A stretch of 48,347 nt of DNA from Bacteroidales bacterium (GCA_022784065.1 JALFUO010000006.1:1-48347), one strand, 5' to 3'; positions 25,205 through 35,530 are shown, numbered from the stretch's first letter. Notes: generated by a model not told the origin, from the letters alone. Made by a program: numbers and translations.

Positions 25205-25933
25205 TCAAACAACAGGGCAGTTCACGTGCTCGCGGAAGATGCGCAGCGCATTCTGCTTGCGCTCGGCAGAGAGCGGCTCTACGTTTTCGAGGCGGTAGGG
25301 AATGCCGAGCTCCTTGTATTTGAATGCACCCATGACGTGATAGGGCAAAATTTCCACGCGCTCCACTACGGAGTACTGCGCCACGTGGGCGGCAAGGGCG
25401 TGCAGCCGCTCGTCGTCGTCGGTATAGCCTGGCACCACCACGTGCCTGATCCAGGTGGGCTTGCCAATAGATTGCAGGTAGTCGAGCAAGGCCTGGTTGT
25501 GGGTGCGCGGAGCGCCCACGTAGGTCTTGTGCAGCGAATCGTCGAGCGTCTTGATGTCGAGCAGCACGAGGTCGGTTTCTTCGAGCGCAGCCTTGACTTG
25601 CGCGTTGAAGACGGCGCCAGAGGTGTCGAGGGCGGTATGGAAACCGCTCTGGCGGCACAGGCGGAAGAACTCTGCGAGAAACTCTGCCTGCATCAGCGGC
25701 TCGCCGCCGGTGCACGTCACGCCGCCGCTGCGGATAAAGTTCTTGTATTTCTTTACCTCCGCAAGCAGTTCCTCGGGGGTCAGCTCATACTGGACGGGGC
25801 GATTGATGTCCCACGTATCGGGGTTGTGGCAAAAGGCACAACGCAAAGGACAGCCCTGGAAAAAGGCTACAAACCTGATTCCGGGGCCGTCCACTGTGCC
25901 AAAGGATTCGATGCTGTGCAGTCGTCCTTTCAT
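25205..25933 (-). CDS. pflA: Pyruvate formate-lyase activating enzyme (radical SAM)
   Basis: PflA uses S-adenosylmethionine and a [4Fe-4S] cluster to place a glycyl radical on PflB. The 242-aa protein starts MKGRLHSIESFGTVDGPGIRFV and carries the cluster motif C28-x3-C32-x2-C35 (GCPLRCAFCHNP). GGVTCTGGEPLMQAEF is the SAM-binding GGE motif, and DTSGAV and VVPGYTDDDE follow in family order. It lies 58 nt after pflB, and the gap holds repeat copy E. The genes are surely functionally paired and probably cotranscribed. They give the cell anaerobic pyruvate cleavage to formate and acetyl-CoA. Confidence 0.96.
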   Translation of the reverse strand: MKGRLHSIESFGTVDGPGIRFVAFFQGCPLRCAFCHNPDTWDINRPVQYELTPEELLAEVKKYKNFIRSGGVTCTGGEPLMQAEFLAEFFRLCRQSGFHTALDTSGAVFNAQVKAALEETDLVLLDIKTLDDSLHKTYVGAPRTHNQALLDYLQSIGKPTWIRHVVVPGYTDDDERLHALAAHVAQYSVVERVEILPYHVMGAFKYKELGIPYRLENVEPLSAERKQNALRIFREHVNCPVV

Positions 25934-25947
25934 AAAGAGATATTTTT

Positions 25948-25986
25948 AGCAAACGGGTTTACGAGTAGACAAGCAAACCCGTTTAC
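25948..25986. repeat. Intergenic repeat family, copy E (short, diverged)
   Basis: AGCAAACGGGTTTACGAGTAGACAAGCAAACCCGTTTAC is made of the same 8-nt units and contains an inverted repeat AAACGGGTTTAC / GCAAACCCGTTT. It sits exactly in the gap between pflB and pflA, where a processing stem could adjust the ratio of the two products. Confidence 0.65.
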
Positions 25987-25991
25987 ACCAT

Positions 25992-28232
25992 TTACAACGA
26001 GTGGTTAATCGTGCGCGAAATCACGTCGAGCTGCTGCTCGCGGGTGAGCTTCACGAAGTTTACGGCATAGCCGCTGACGCGGATGGTGAGCTGCGGATAT
26101 TTCTCGGGGTGATCCATAGCGTCGATAAGCAGTTCGCGGTCGAAGACGTTCACGTTGAGGTGGTGTCCGCCATCGGGTGTGAAGTAGCCGTCCATAAGAC
26201 CCACGAGGTTATCGATCTGCACCTGATTTTCCTTGCCGAGCGTAGCGGGCGAGATGGCAAACGTGTAAGAAATGCCGTCGTGGCTGTGCTGGAAGGGCAG
26301 CTTGGCAACAGAGGCGAGGGCGGCAACTGCACCCTTCACGTCGCGTCCGTTCATAGGGTTGGCACCCGGTGCAAAAGGCACGCCCTTGGTGCGGCCATCG
26401 GGCGTTGCGCCGGTGTGCTTGCCGTACACCACGTTTGAGGTAATCGTGAGAAGCGACTGCGTGGGAATGGCGTGGCGATAGGTTTCGTGCTGGCGCATGT
26501 ATTCCATAAACTTCTCCGTCACCATCACTGCGAGTTCGTCGGTGCGCTCGTCGTTGTTGCCGAAGGGCAGGCTGGGCGTGCCTTCCTGCTCGAAGCCGAT
26601 GGCGATGCCACGCTCGTCGCGGATGACGCGCACCTTGCCGTACTTCACGGCAGCCAGAGAATCGGCCACGATGGAGAGGCCTGCGATACCCGTGGCACGG
26701 GTGCGGATTACGTCGCCGTCGATAAGCGCCATCTGGTAAGCCTCGTAGTCGTACTTGTCGTGCATGTAGTGGATAATCTTGAGCGCATTGACGTAGGTCT
26801 TGGCGAGCCAGCGCATCATGTTCTCAAACTTATACATCAGCACGTCGTAGTCGAGATATTCGTCCTTGATGGGCGCGAAGTCGGGGCCTACCTGCTCGCC
26901 GCTCATTTCGTCGCGGCCGCCGTTGATGGCATAGAGCAAACACTTGGCGAGGTTGGCGCGTGCGCCGAAGAACTGCATCTGCTTGCCGATCTTCATCGGG
27001 CTTACGCAGCAGGCAATGCCGTAGTCGTCGCCGTAGTCGGGACGCATGAGGTCGTCGTTCTCATATTGGATGGCCGAGGTCTTGATAGACATCTTGGCGC
27101 AATATTTCTTCCAGCTTTCAGGCAGTTCCTGCGCCCAGAGCACAGTGAGGTTGGGCTCGGGAGCCGGACCGAGGTTGTCGAGCGAGTGGAGGAAGCGGAA
27201 AGAAGTCTTCGTCACCATCGTGCGGCCGTCAACGCCCATACCGCCGATGCTTTCCGTCACCCACACGGGGTCGCCGGAGAAGAGGTCGTTGTATTCCGGA
27301 GTGCGGAGGAAGCGCACGATGCGCAGCTTGATGATGAGCTGGTCGATGAGTTCCTGTGCCTCTTCTTCCGTGAGTTTGCCGTCTTTAATGTCTTTTTCAA
27401 TGAAGATATCGAGGAAAGTGCTTACGCGGCCGATCGACATGGCTGCGCCGTCTTGGTCCTTCACTGCGCCGAGGTAGCCGAAGTAAACGAACTGCACGGC
27501 TTCGCGGGCGTCGCGTGCCGGGCGGGTCACGTCGAAACCATAGTTGGCGCACATCTTAACGAAGCTCTTCAAAGCTGCAATCTGCTCAGAGGTTTCCTCG
27601 CGCTTCTGGATGCACTCTTCGGTCATCTCCTGAATGTCGAGGCGTTCGAGGAAACGCTTGCGCTCTTCGATGAGGTTGTCCACGCCGTAGAGGGCGATGC
27701 GGCGGTAGTCGCCGATGATGCGGCCGCGGCCGTAGGCATCGGGCAGACCCGTGATGATGTGGGCGTGGCGGGCGGCGCGAATGTCCTTGTTGTAGGCAGA
27801 GAACACGCCGTCGTTGTGCGTCTTGCGGTATTTCGTGTAGATTTCCTTGGTAGCGGGGTCAAGCTCGTAGCCGTAGGCTTTGAGTGCGCTTTCCACCATG
27901 CGGATACCGCCTTTGGGGAAGATGCCGCGCTTGAGCGGCGCATCGGTTTGCAGACCCACGATTACCTCGTTGTCCTTGTCGATGTAGCCAGCGCCGTAAG
28001 TGTCGATAGATTGCGGAAGTTTCTGTTCTGCGTCATATACGCCTTTCTCGCGTTCCACCTTGAACATTTCCGTGAGTTTGTTCCAAAGAGCCGTTGTCTT
28101 TGCCGTGGGACCTGCGAGGAATGATTCATCTCCGGTGTAAGGGGTATAATTGTGCTGGATAAAGTCGCGCACATTGATTTCGCGCTTCCAGATGTAACCG
28201 TCAAAACCTTCGATGTGATTTGATAATTTCAT
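25992..28232 (-). CDS. pflB: Formate C-acetyltransferase (pyruvate formate-lyase)
   Basis: PflB converts pyruvate and CoA to acetyl-CoA and formate by a glycyl-radical mechanism. The 746-aa protein has the catalytic Cys pair in [10 protein letters not shown] near residue 407 and the radical site Gly721 in [10 protein letters not shown] close to the C-terminus. [16 protein letters not shown] near 170 and [17 protein letters not shown]-like text near 610 also fit. Length is normal. The upstream gap of 442 nt contains only a weak minus-strand promoter (TTTG 28399-28402, GAACTTTG 28367-28374). An oxygen-sensitive enzyme of this type fits a strict or facultative gut or oral anaerobe. Confidence 0.97.
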   Translation of the reverse strand: MKLSNHIEGFDGYIWKREINVRDFIQHNYTPYTGDESFLAGPTAKTTALWNKLTEMFKVEREKGVYDAEQKLPQSIDTYGAGYIDKDNEVIVGLQTDAPLKRGIFPKGGIRMVESALKAYGYELDPATKEIYTKYRKTHNDGVFSAYNKDIRAARHAHIITGLPDAYGRGRIIGDYRRIALYGVDNLIEERKRFLERLDIQEMTEECIQKREETSEQIAALKSFVKMCANYGFDVTRPARDAREAVQFVYFGYLGAVKDQDGAAMSIGRVSTFLDIFIEKDIKDGKLTEEEAQELIDQLIIKLRIVRFLRTPEYNDLFSGDPVWVTESIGGMGVDGRTMVTKTSFRFLHSLDNLGPAPEPNLTVLWAQELPESWKKYCAKMSIKTSAIQYENDDLMRPDYGDDYGIACCVSPMKIGKQMQFFGARANLAKCLLYAINGGRDEMSGEQVGPDFAPIKDEYLDYDVLMYKFENMMRWLAKTYVNALKIIHYMHDKYDYEAYQMALIDGDVIRTRATGIAGLSIVADSLAAVKYGKVRVIRDERGIAIGFEQEGTPSLPFGNNDERTDELAVMVTEKFMEYMRQHETYRHAIPTQSLLTITSNVVYGKHTGATPDGRTKGVPFAPGANPMNGRDVKGAVAALASVAKLPFQHSHDGISYTFAISPATLGKENQVQIDNLVGLMDGYFTPDGGHHLNVNVFDRELLIDAMDHPEKYPQLTIRVSGYAVNFVKLTREQQLDVISRTINHSL

Positions 28233-28523
28233 AAGATACTGTGGTGTATATGGTTAATAAAATAAAGATGCAACGCTTTGCATTTCCTCCACAAACACGC
28301 CCCGCACAGAAAAGACAAAAAAGCAAAAAAACATGGTTGCTTGCGCGGCGTCTTTGTTTCGGACTGCAAAGTTCGGAAAAAAATTCTAATTATCACAACA
28401 AATCGGCCATTATCGTATAAGAAACCTAACAGTTTTCCAAAAGTCAGCGAAGAGAGCGGGGTGGGGCGGGGCAGTTTCTTGTAGATGCGCCAAAATTTGT
28501 TTTGCTTATAAGAAAAGATTGAT

Positions 28524-28617
28524 TTTGTCGTGTTAATATGTCAGAAGTTCGTATCTTTGCCGCGTTTCCTTACTTTTTGTAAGGCATATAATATTCTCGC
28601 GCACGCGTATATTATAT
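28524..28617 (+). promoter_or_regulatory. Candidate promoter and AT-rich palindrome upstream of the secreted repeat protein
   Basis: TTTG (28524-28527) and TATCTTTG (28552-28559) are 24 nt apart, slightly long for the consensus. A start near 28563 leaves a 110-nt leader. In that leader ATATAATAT (28586-28594) is inverted at 28609-28617 around TCTCGCGCACGCGT. The rest of 28233-28674 shows no gene. Confidence 0.5.
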
Positions 28618-28674
28618 ATTGTATAGTGTGACATCAACCAAATACAATTACATAAAACACAAAAATCAAATCTT

Positions 28675-31194
28675 ATGAAGAAAATCGTACTTCTTTTCGG
28701 CCTGCTCGTAGCAGCCGTTGGAGGACTGCGCGCTCAGTACAGCGTAGAAACGGCTCTGCCCGTGCAGAAAGGCGTGAACACAGTGGCCAGCCAGGCATCC
28801 AACACCGATGCCAATGTCTATTATGCCTACACGGCATCTGCCACTCAAGACGAATTGCTTGAAATCCGCTCTGAGAAGTCTTATACAGTGACTTTCTCCG
28901 TCGACGGCACGTCGGGCACAAAGTTTCAGTCGGTGCGCAGCGAGGGCGGTCGCTCCAACTGCGTGGCCGTAAACAAGGGCCAGTCGGTCATCATTCAGCT
29001 CAACGCCTATAAGGTGAGCGAGTTCAGCTTCACCTTCGCAGCTTATGCAGCCGACAACACCGCCGGCTTCAGCTGCGCTGCGCCTATCGTCCTCTCGGAA
29101 GCAGCACCCGCATGGCTGCCTACCAATGGCGACCTCTACATGGAATACACCGCAACGAAAAGCGGCACGCTCACCTTCATTGCGGCACAGTCTATCTCCA
29201 ACCTCTCCGTAAAGGAAGGCTGCGAGGGTGCGGAAACAAAACTCTCCATCGGACAAGACGATTGGTATAACGCTAAGGTCAACTTCGCCGTTACGGCGGG
29301 TAAAACCTATATTCTGCATGGTTCGACCTACTCCAACGCTGTGGCCTATTGCTCCCTCGAGCAGAAAGAAGAAGGCGTGAGCTGCGAAGCCCCCTTCATG
29401 GGTAAGGAAACAGGCAACGTGCTGCCTGCCGCCGCTGGCGTTTATTGGTACAGCTACGCGCCCTTGAAGACGGGTTTCGTGAGCATTCCCAAACCCGAAA
29501 CTGTGGCAGGCGACACCGTGCGCGTGCTGAAGAACTGCACCACGTCGACCGCCTACGCCCAGGCCAACGACCGCCTCGGCATTCGCTTCCGCGTTGAGGC
29601 CAACGAACCGTATCTGATCAAGATTTCAAAGAAAAATGCTACCGCAGCCGACGAGACTTTTGACCTCGTGAATGCCGAGCCCCAAGCAGGTGACTCCCGC
29701 GACCTTCCCCTCGAAATCACGGCCAGCACCTACACCACGCCCGCCCTCGACGGCACGTACTACTACCTCCTTACTGCCCCCGCCACCCAGAGCAGCTTTG
29801 TGAAGGTGGCCTGCACGCAGGCACTCCCGGGCGGTTCGCAAATGCAACTGCTTAACTACGCCACCGGCGCAATCCTCAGCACCTCCTCCTCGCTCGCAAC
29901 CACACAGGCTGCTCCCGGCGAGCAGTTCATCCTGAAATGGACTTGCAGCGAGGGTGTGAACAATATTCTCTTCACCGTTTCCTTTGAAACCATCAAGGAG
30001 GGCGACCTTATCACCAACCCCATCGCCGCCACGCTCGGTGGCAATAAGGTGTACGCCGGTCTCGACACGCGCTATTATTCCTATACCGCTACGAAGTCGG
30101 GCTTCCTGAAAATCATGCCCTCCGATGCCAACGTCCTCATCGATTTCTACGGAACGCAGGACGAAACAACCAAATTGCCCACCTACCGCACGGAGGGTAC
30201 GAACGCCGTGTGCCTCGAAGTGTACCAAGGCCAGACGCGCTACATCAAGGTGTCGGGCGTTACAACCGACTGCACCTTTGAGCTCTCAGAGGAAGACTAT
30301 GGCGACGGCGAAAGCTGCGAAATGGCATTTGCCGTGGCAGAACCTATCGTTATCGTGCCTGCAACAGTTGGCCACCACTTCTATGCTTATACCGCAGAGA
30401 AGGAAGGCTTGCTCACGATCAGTTCCAACAACTTCCCCTACGTGTATAACAACGACCTCATTTGCTACAGCACCATCTATGTCAAGCAGGGCACTTGCAC
30501 CTCTGGCGAGATGAAAGATATCCATAGCACCACCGGCGAGCAGGCCATCTTTAAGGGCGTTTACAATGTGAAGGCAGGAGACACCTTTATCGTGGACGCT
30601 TTCTCCGTGGCCCAGCCGGAAGGAGCAAGCATCAGCTTCGAGTTGCGCGATTATCTTGAAGGCGAAGACGCCAGCACGGCTATTGAAATTAACGAAGGCA
30701 TGCTGACGCTCAAAAAGGCTTCGCCCACAATCCCGATGTGGTACGTGGCAAACCTGAAGTCTGGACTGTTCACCTTCACCACCGAAAATGCAAAGAATTA
30801 CTTTGTCGGAGCACTCTATACGGCTTCTGATTTGGCCACTCCGCTCAAAGCCAGCATATATTCTCCTTCTGCTGACGGCACAGACGGCAAGTACGTTATT
30901 CAGCATCAGATTGCAGCCGATGGTAGTTACTATATAAAGCTCACGCAGGCCAACGAAGGCGACCAGGTACGCGTGACGGGCACATTTGCAACCTCTGGCA
31001 TCAATGCTGTGAAGAATTCTGCCACCGGGCTCATGCTCAAAGGCCGCACGCTGTGCTCAGCCTCTGCTGCTGTAGTGTACGACCTCACGGGTAAGGCCGT
31101 TGGCCGCACTTCAGCCGCCGGTATGCTCACAATGGAGCCGGGCGTGTATGTGGTGAAGACCGCAGAAGGCACCAGCAAGATTGTTGTTAGATAA
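28675..31194 (+). CDS. Large secreted repeat protein with type IX secretion (type A) sorting domain
   Basis: The 839-aa protein begins with signal peptide MKKIVLLFGLLVAAVGGLRAQ and ends with a type IX secretion C-terminal domain (about 775-839: VVYDLTGKAVGRTSAAGMLTM..., GVYVVKT, SKIVVR). It is therefore exported through the outer membrane and probably cell-attached. Between lie about seven beta-rich repeats of 100-120 residues, each marked by an aromatic strand and a following K/x-S/T-G-x-L strand: YYAYTA (48), YMEYTATKSGTLTF (153), YWYSYAPLKTGFVS (255), YYYLLTAPATQSSF (361), YYSYTATKSGFLKI (465), FYAYTAEKEGLLTI (568), WYVANLKSGLFTF (688). No catalytic motif is seen. Adhesion or ligand binding is a guess. 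Confidence 0.82.
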   Translation: MKKIVLLFGLLVAAVGGLRAQYSVETALPVQKGVNTVASQASNTDANVYYAYTASATQDELLEIRSEKSYTVTFSVDGTSGTKFQSVRSEGGRSNCVAVNKGQSVIIQLNAYKVSEFSFTFAAYAADNTAGFSCAAPIVLSEAAPAWLPTNGDLYMEYTATKSGTLTFIAAQSISNLSVKEGCEGAETKLSIGQDDWYNAKVNFAVTAGKTYILHGSTYSNAVAYCSLEQKEEGVSCEAPFMGKETGNVLPAAAGVYWYSYAPLKTGFVSIPKPETVAGDTVRVLKNCTTSTAYAQANDRLGIRFRVEANEPYLIKISKKNATAADETFDLVNAEPQAGDSRDLPLEITASTYTTPALDGTYYYLLTAPATQSSFVKVACTQALPGGSQMQLLNYATGAILSTSSSLATTQAAPGEQFILKWTCSEGVNNILFTVSFETIKEGDLITNPIAATLGGNKVYAGLDTRYYSYTATKSGFLKIMPSDANVLIDFYGTQDETTKLPTYRTEGTNAVCLEVYQGQTRYIKVSGVTTDCTFELSEEDYGDGESCEMAFAVAEPIVIVPATVGHHFYAYTAEKEGLLTISSNNFPYVYNNDLICYSTIYVKQGTCTSGEMKDIHSTTGEQAIFKGVYNVKAGDTFIVDAFSVAQPEGASISFELRDYLEGEDASTAIEINEGMLTLKKASPTIPMWYVANLKSGLFTFTTENAKNYFVGALYTASDLATPLKASIYSPSADGTDGKYVIQHQIAADGSYYIKLTQANEGDQVRVTGTFATSGINAVKNSATGLMLKGRTLCSASAAVVYDLTGKAVGRTSAAGMLTMEPGVYVVKTAEGTSKIVVR

Positions 31195-31213
31195 GTTATT
31201 AAAAGTAGCCTCG

Positions 31214-31251
31214 GGGCGGGCGGCAAAGAAATTTGCCGCCCGCCCTTTTTT
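31214..31251 (+). terminator. Terminator of the secreted repeat protein gene
   Basis: GGGCGGGCGGCAAA-gaaa-TTTGCCGCCCGCCC is a perfect 14-bp stem with a 4-nt loop followed by TTTTTTG. The remaining 230 nt to dnaK hold no clear gene, and no CIRCE element was found. Confidence 0.93.
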
Positions 31252-31481
31252 GTGTCTTTGTAATATGGCTTCGGTGTGGTATAGTAAAATCATGAAAAGG
31301 CATAGAGCGTTTGGGTACGTCCGCAGAGGGACTTCCCCTTACTGCCAATATGACAAATCAGAGAGGATAAAAAAGTTTGGCACGCGGTTTGCATAAGTAT
31401 AAGCGTGACGGCAGCAAACCGCAAATAGCCGCACATAATATTATTATTAATCGCAATTACTAACAAAAAAATATAATCATT

Positions 31482-33404
31482 ATGGGAAAAATTATTGGTA
31501 TCGACTTAGGAACTACAAACTCTTGTGTTTCCGTATTTGAAGGCAACGAACCCGTTGTCATCGCCAACAGCGAAGGCAAGCGCACCACGCCCTCCGTTGT
31601 GGCATTCGTGAACGAAGGCGAGCGTAAGGTGGGCGACCCCGCCAAGCGCCAGGCTATCACAAACCCTCAGCGCACCATCTATTCTATTAAGCGCTTCATG
31701 GGCGAAACTTACGACCAGGTGCAGAAGGAAATCGCACGTATGCCTTATAAAGTGGTACGCGGCGACAACAACACGCCGCGCGTAGAGGTGGACGGCCGCC
31801 AGTACACGCCGCAGGAAATCTCTGCCATGATTCTTCAGAAGATGAAGAAGACCGCCGAGGACTACCTCGGACAGGAGGTGACCGAAGCAGTCATCACCGT
31901 GCCGGCATATTTCAGCGACTCGCAGCGTCAGGCCACGAAGGAAGCCGGACAGATTGCCGGTCTCGACGTGAAGCGCATCGTGAACGAACCTACCGCAGCA
32001 GCCCTTGCCTACGGTATCGACAAGGCAAACAAGGACATGAAGATTGCCGTGTTCGACCTCGGCGGCGGTACGTTCGATATCTCCATCCTCGAATTCGGCG
32101 GTGGCGTGTTTGAAGTGCTCTCCACCAACGGCGACACGCACCTCGGCGGCGACGACTTCGACCACGTGATCATCGATTGGCTCATTCAGGAGTTCAAGAA
32201 CGACGAGGGCGCAGACCTCTCTACCGATCCCATGGCCATGCAGCGCCTGAAAGAGGCAGCCGAAAAGGCAAAGATCGAACTCTCGTCTTCCACCTCCACC
32301 GAAATCAACTTGCCCTACATCATGCCCGTTGGCGGCGTGCCCAAGCACTTGGCAAAGACCTTGACCCGTGCTAAGTTTGAAGCGCTTGCACATGGTCTTA
32401 TCCAAGCCTGCAAGACCCCGTGCGAGGCAGCCCTCCGCGACGCAGGTCTTTCCACCAGCGACATCGATGAGGTGATCCTCGTGGGCGGTAGCACGCGAAT
32501 CCCCGCCGTGCAGCAGCTTGTGCAGGACTTCTTCGGCAAGGCTCCCTCAAAGGGCGTGAACCCCGACGAAGTGGTTGCCGTTGGTGCCAGCATTCAGGGC
32601 GCAATCCTTAACAAGGAAAGCGGCGTGGGCGACATCGTGCTCCTCGACGTTACGCCCCTTTCGATGGGTATCGAGACCCTCGGCGGCGTGATGACCAAGC
32701 TCATCGATGCCAACACCACCATCCCTTGCAAGAAGAGCCAAGTGTTCTCTACGGCAGAGGACAATCAGCCCGAAGTTACTATCCACGTGCTGCAAGGCGA
32801 GCGCCAGTTTGCCCGCGATAACAAGAGTATCGGCCGCTTCAACCTCGCCGGTATCGCACCTGCACGTCGCGGTGTACCTCAGATTGAGGTGACCTTCGAC
32901 ATCGACGCAAACGGTATCTTGAAAGTATCTGCCAAAGACAAGGCCACGGGTAAGGAACAAACCATCCGCATCGAAGCCAGCAGCGGCCTTTCGCAGGAAG
33001 AAATCGACCGTATGAAGGCAGAGGCAGAAGCCAACGCAGAGGCAGACAAGAAGGAGCGCGAGCGTATCGACAAGATCAACGCTGCCGACTCCATGATTTT
33101 CCAGACGGAGAACCAGCTCAAGGAGCTCGGCGACAAGCTTCCCGCAGATAAGAAGCCTGCCATCGAAGCCGCTCTCTCGAAGCTGAAAGATGCCCACAAG
33201 GCTCAGGATCTCGCAGCTATCGATGCTGCCACCGCTGAACTCAACAACGCTTGGCAGGCAGCCAGCGCACAGATGTACCAGCAGACTGGCGGTGCACAGC
33301 CCGGTCCCGACGCCGGTTTCCAAGGCAGCCAGCAGGCTGGCGGCGCACAGGGCGCAGGCAGCAACGACGATGTCCAAGAAGCCGACTTCGAGGAGGTCAA
33401 ATGA
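31482..33404 (+). CDS. dnaK: Molecular chaperone DnaK (Hsp70)
   Basis: DnaK binds exposed hydrophobic segments and cycles them with ATP, together with DnaJ and GrpE (not in this window). The 640-aa protein has the actin-fold ATPase starting [17 protein letters not shown], phosphate motifs [16 protein letters not shown] and [12 protein letters not shown], and the interdomain linker [22 protein letters not shown]. The substrate domain follows to about 610 with [14 protein letters not shown]. The tail [19 protein letters not shown] ends in EEVK. Start is MGKIIGID. A strong terminator follows, and just past it base composition and gene content change. Confidence 0.98.
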   Translation: MGKIIGIDLGTTNSCVSVFEGNEPVVIANSEGKRTTPSVVAFVNEGERKVGDPAKRQAITNPQRTIYSIKRFMGETYDQVQKEIARMPYKVVRGDNNTPRVEVDGRQYTPQEISAMILQKMKKTAEDYLGQEVTEAVITVPAYFSDSQRQATKEAGQIAGLDVKRIVNEPTAAALAYGIDKANKDMKIAVFDLGGGTFDISILEFGGGVFEVLSTNGDTHLGGDDFDHVIIDWLIQEFKNDEGADLSTDPMAMQRLKEAAEKAKIELSSSTSTEINLPYIMPVGGVPKHLAKTLTRAKFEALAHGLIQACKTPCEAALRDAGLSTSDIDEVILVGGSTRIPAVQQLVQDFFGKAPSKGVNPDEVVAVGASIQGAILNKESGVGDIVLLDVTPLSMGIETLGGVMTKLIDANTTIPCKKSQVFSTAEDNQPEVTIHVLQGERQFARDNKSIGRFNLAGIAPARRGVPQIEVTFDIDANGILKVSAKDKATGKEQTIRIEASSGLSQEEIDRMKAEAEANAEADKKERERIDKINAADSMIFQTENQLKELGDKLPADKKPAIEAALSKLKDAHKAQDLAAIDAATAELNNAWQAASAQMYQQTGGAQPGPDAGFQGSQQAGGAQGAGSNDDVQEADFEEVK

Positions 33405-33436
33405 GACCGATAGGTAAAGACATAACAAAACACTAT

Positions 33437-33480
33437 CAAATAGCGTGTAGCTCAATGAGTTACACGCTATTTGCATTTTA
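33437..33480 (+). terminator. dnaK terminator
   Basis: CAAATAGCGTGTAGCTC-aat-GAGTTACACGCTATTTG is a 17-bp stem with a single G-T pair and a 3-nt loop, followed by CATTTTATAG. It marks the last recognisable part of the host chromosome before the element. It may also overlap the integration site. Confidence 0.88.
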
Positions 33481-33627
33481 TAGGCTCATGTTTTCTATGT
33501 GCTTATCATTCCTTTTTTTACGGCTTTTTTGTTACATGTGTGGTACAGGACCAAATGGTAGATAAGGTTGAACATATACATACTTAAACATACATATAAG
33601 ATTCTGTTGAACTTAAAAGTAGAAAAC

Positions 33628-34188
33628 ATGCCAAATTTAGGAATTGAAATCAAAAGAAAGTGCGAGATCTGCGGAAATATCTTTGTTATCAAGACATTAG
33701 ACAGCATTTATTGCTCGCCAAAGTGTAGTAAGATTGCTAGTAAGCGTAAGAAGGACAAAGAGAAAAAAGAAGCATTATTTGCTGCATATGCTCAAACAGT
33801 TCCTGACATTCGTGAGTACCTTACAGCAAAGCAAGTTGTTGCTATTTATGGAATTGAGCGGAGTACGCTCTACCGTTTAGTCAGATTAGGTAAAATTCCT
33901 AGTATTAATCTAGGTGTACGTTTGACTCGTTTCAAGCGTTCAGAAATGGACAAACTGTTCCACTATCGTAGAGACCTCAAATTTGCGAAAGAGGTGACCA
34001 AGAAGAAACTCTACAGCCTCGAGCCAGAAGACTGCTACACCATCGGTGAGGTCTGTGAGAAATATCATATCAATGACAGTTCCGTATGGACACATGTAAG
34101 GAAGTATTCTATTCCCTCTCGTCAAATCGGAAACTTTGTCTATGTACCAAAGGAAGAAATTGATAAACTATATAAATCAGAACAGTAA
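33628..34188 (+). CDS. Excisionase-like protein with zinc-finger and two helix-turn-helix domains
   Basis: From MPNLGIEIKRK the product is 186 aa. It has a treble-clef-like zinc motif CEICGNIF...IYCSPKCSK (residues 12-36), then two MerR/excisionase-type helix-turn-helix units: EYLTAKQVVAIYGIERSTLYRLVRLGKIPSINLG with RFKRSEMDKL, and CYTIGEVCEKYHINDSSVWTHVRKYSIPSRQIGNFVYVPKEEID. Two such units in a row suit a protein that binds paired sites at the element ends. The ORF-track start adds 20 residues without family features. Its stop is directly followed by the integrase ATG (34189), so the two are translationally coupled. Excision control or att-site architecture is the inferred role. Confidence 0.75.
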   Translation: MPNLGIEIKRKCEICGNIFVIKTLDSIYCSPKCSKIASKRKKDKEKKEALFAAYAQTVPDIREYLTAKQVVAIYGIERSTLYRLVRLGKIPSINLGVRLTRFKRSEMDKLFHYRRDLKFAKEVTKKKLYSLEPEDCYTIGEVCEKYHINDSSVWTHVRKYSIPSRQIGNFVYVPKEEIDKLYKSEQ

Positions 34189-35478
34189 ATGAGAAAACCG
34201 CTATTGCACACAAAGGTCACGGTCAAACTCCGAAAGTCTGAGTACCGTGAAGAGTGGTACCTCGTAGTTGAGTCGTACCCTATACGCAAGCCTGATGGCG
34301 GTAAGCCTGGGCGTATAATTGAATCTGTAAACAGAATCATAACCACACCAATCTGGGACACCACAGCCATTACTGGTATTGATGCGGATGGCAACTATAA
34401 GTACAAGCCAAAGCGTGATACTAATGGTATCATCCAGTGTACTTCTCGCCTTGATAGGGAAGCATGCATTTATGCGGATAAAGTGCGTGCACTGCGTCAG
34501 CAAGAGTATGATACAGCTGTGGTTTATTCAGATAGAGAGCAGGAAATGATTGCTCAGAATGAGCGTATGGAGCAAGACTTTATCGCTTACTTCAATAGCA
34601 TTATATACAAAGTGCATCCTAATAGCTCAAATTCTATCATCGTGAATTGGACTCGTGTTGGCAAATTGCTCAGCATATTTTCTGAGGGGAAGCCTATCCC
34701 CTTTAGAAAAATCAATGTAAAACTACTTGAAGACCTGAAACTGTTTATGCTCACAGCTCCACAAGGCGGAAACAAGAAAGGCACACTGTCACAAAACTCA
34801 GCCGCCACCTACTTCTCAATCGTAAAGGCTGGTCTGCATCGTGCCTTCATCGACGAATACCTGACGGTGGATATTGCCGCTAAGGTAAAGGGCATACCAG
34901 AACTCAAAGTCAAGCGCGAGACACTGAGCCTTGAGGAAGCTGAGCTACTTGCTCAAACACCTTGTGAGAACGAAGTGTTGAAGCGTGCCTTTTTCTTTGC
35001 AATACTTACAGGCATACGGCTCTGCGATATTCATGAACTCACATGGGGCGAGATACAGAAGACGTCAACAGGCTGGCGTGTGGACTTCACTCAACGGAAG
35101 ACGCACGTTGTTGACTACCTGCCAATAAATGAACAGGCATACTCGCTCTGTGGAGAGCCAGGAGAACACGACCAGCAGATATTTGCAGGATTGACAGGCT
35201 CTTCATGGATATCACGTCCGCTGAAGAAATGGATAGCAGCTTCAGGAATCAAGAAGCATATTACCTTTCACTGTTCGCGTCACACATTCGCCACCCTTCA
35301 GTTGGAGAATGGCACGGATATATTTGTTGTAAAAGGTATGCTGGGTCATACAAACGTAAAGACCACTCAAATCTATGCTCATATAGTTGATAAGAGCAAA
35401 CGAAATGCTGCCGAGGCACTCCAGATAGATGGACTCAACACCTCGAATGAATCTCTTGATGACGCAAAAGTCATCTAA
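34189..35478 (+). CDS. Tyrosine recombinase / site-specific integrase
   Basis: The 429-aa protein is the element's integrase. An N-terminal arm-binding region (1-125) is followed by a SAM-like core-binding domain (about 130-235) and a catalytic domain with FFAILTGIRLCDIHELTW (Arg near 278), HCSRHTFATLQLENG (His-x-x-Arg near 361-364), MLGHTNVKTTQIYAHI (His, and nucleophile Tyr near 394). All main catalytic residues are present. It abuts the excisionase-like gene and ends before a strong terminator. Its position immediately inside the element boundary near dnaK is usual for integrases of Bacteroidales elements. Confidence 0.93.
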   Translation: MRKPLLHTKVTVKLRKSEYREEWYLVVESYPIRKPDGGKPGRIIESVNRIITTPIWDTTAITGIDADGNYKYKPKRDTNGIIQCTSRLDREACIYADKVRALRQQEYDTAVVYSDREQEMIAQNERMEQDFIAYFNSIIYKVHPNSSNSIIVNWTRVGKLLSIFSEGKPIPFRKINVKLLEDLKLFMLTAPQGGNKKGTLSQNSAATYFSIVKAGLHRAFIDEYLTVDIAAKVKGIPELKVKRETLSLEEAELLAQTPCENEVLKRAFFFAILTGIRLCDIHELTWGEIQKTSTGWRVDFTQRKTHVVDYLPINEQAYSLCGEPGEHDQQIFAGLTGSSWISRPLKKWIAASGIKKHITFHCSRHTFATLQLENGTDIFVVKGMLGHTNVKTTQIYAHIVDKSKRNAAEALQIDGLNTSNESLDDAKVI

Positions 35479-35502
35479 TGTTCTATAACGACATCCTTAC
35501 TT

Positions 35503-35530
35503 AGCCTCCGAGTTTTCGGAGGCTTTTTTA
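35503..35530 (+). terminator. Integrase terminator
   Basis: AGCCTCCGA-gttt-TCGGAGGCT, perfect 9-bp stem, followed by TTTTTA. Confidence 0.92.

Noticed and set aside
7085-28124. Other long antisense ORFs (500 aa over pgi, 495 aa over rprX, 527 aa over gluP, 550 aa over pflB)
   Set aside because: Each lies fully or mostly on the other strand of a well-recognised gene and has low-complexity shadow composition.
31252-31481. CIRCE or other heat-shock operator before dnaK
   Set aside because: No TTAGCACTC-N9-GAGTGCTAA-like inverted repeat is present, and no clear TAnnTTTG box was found.
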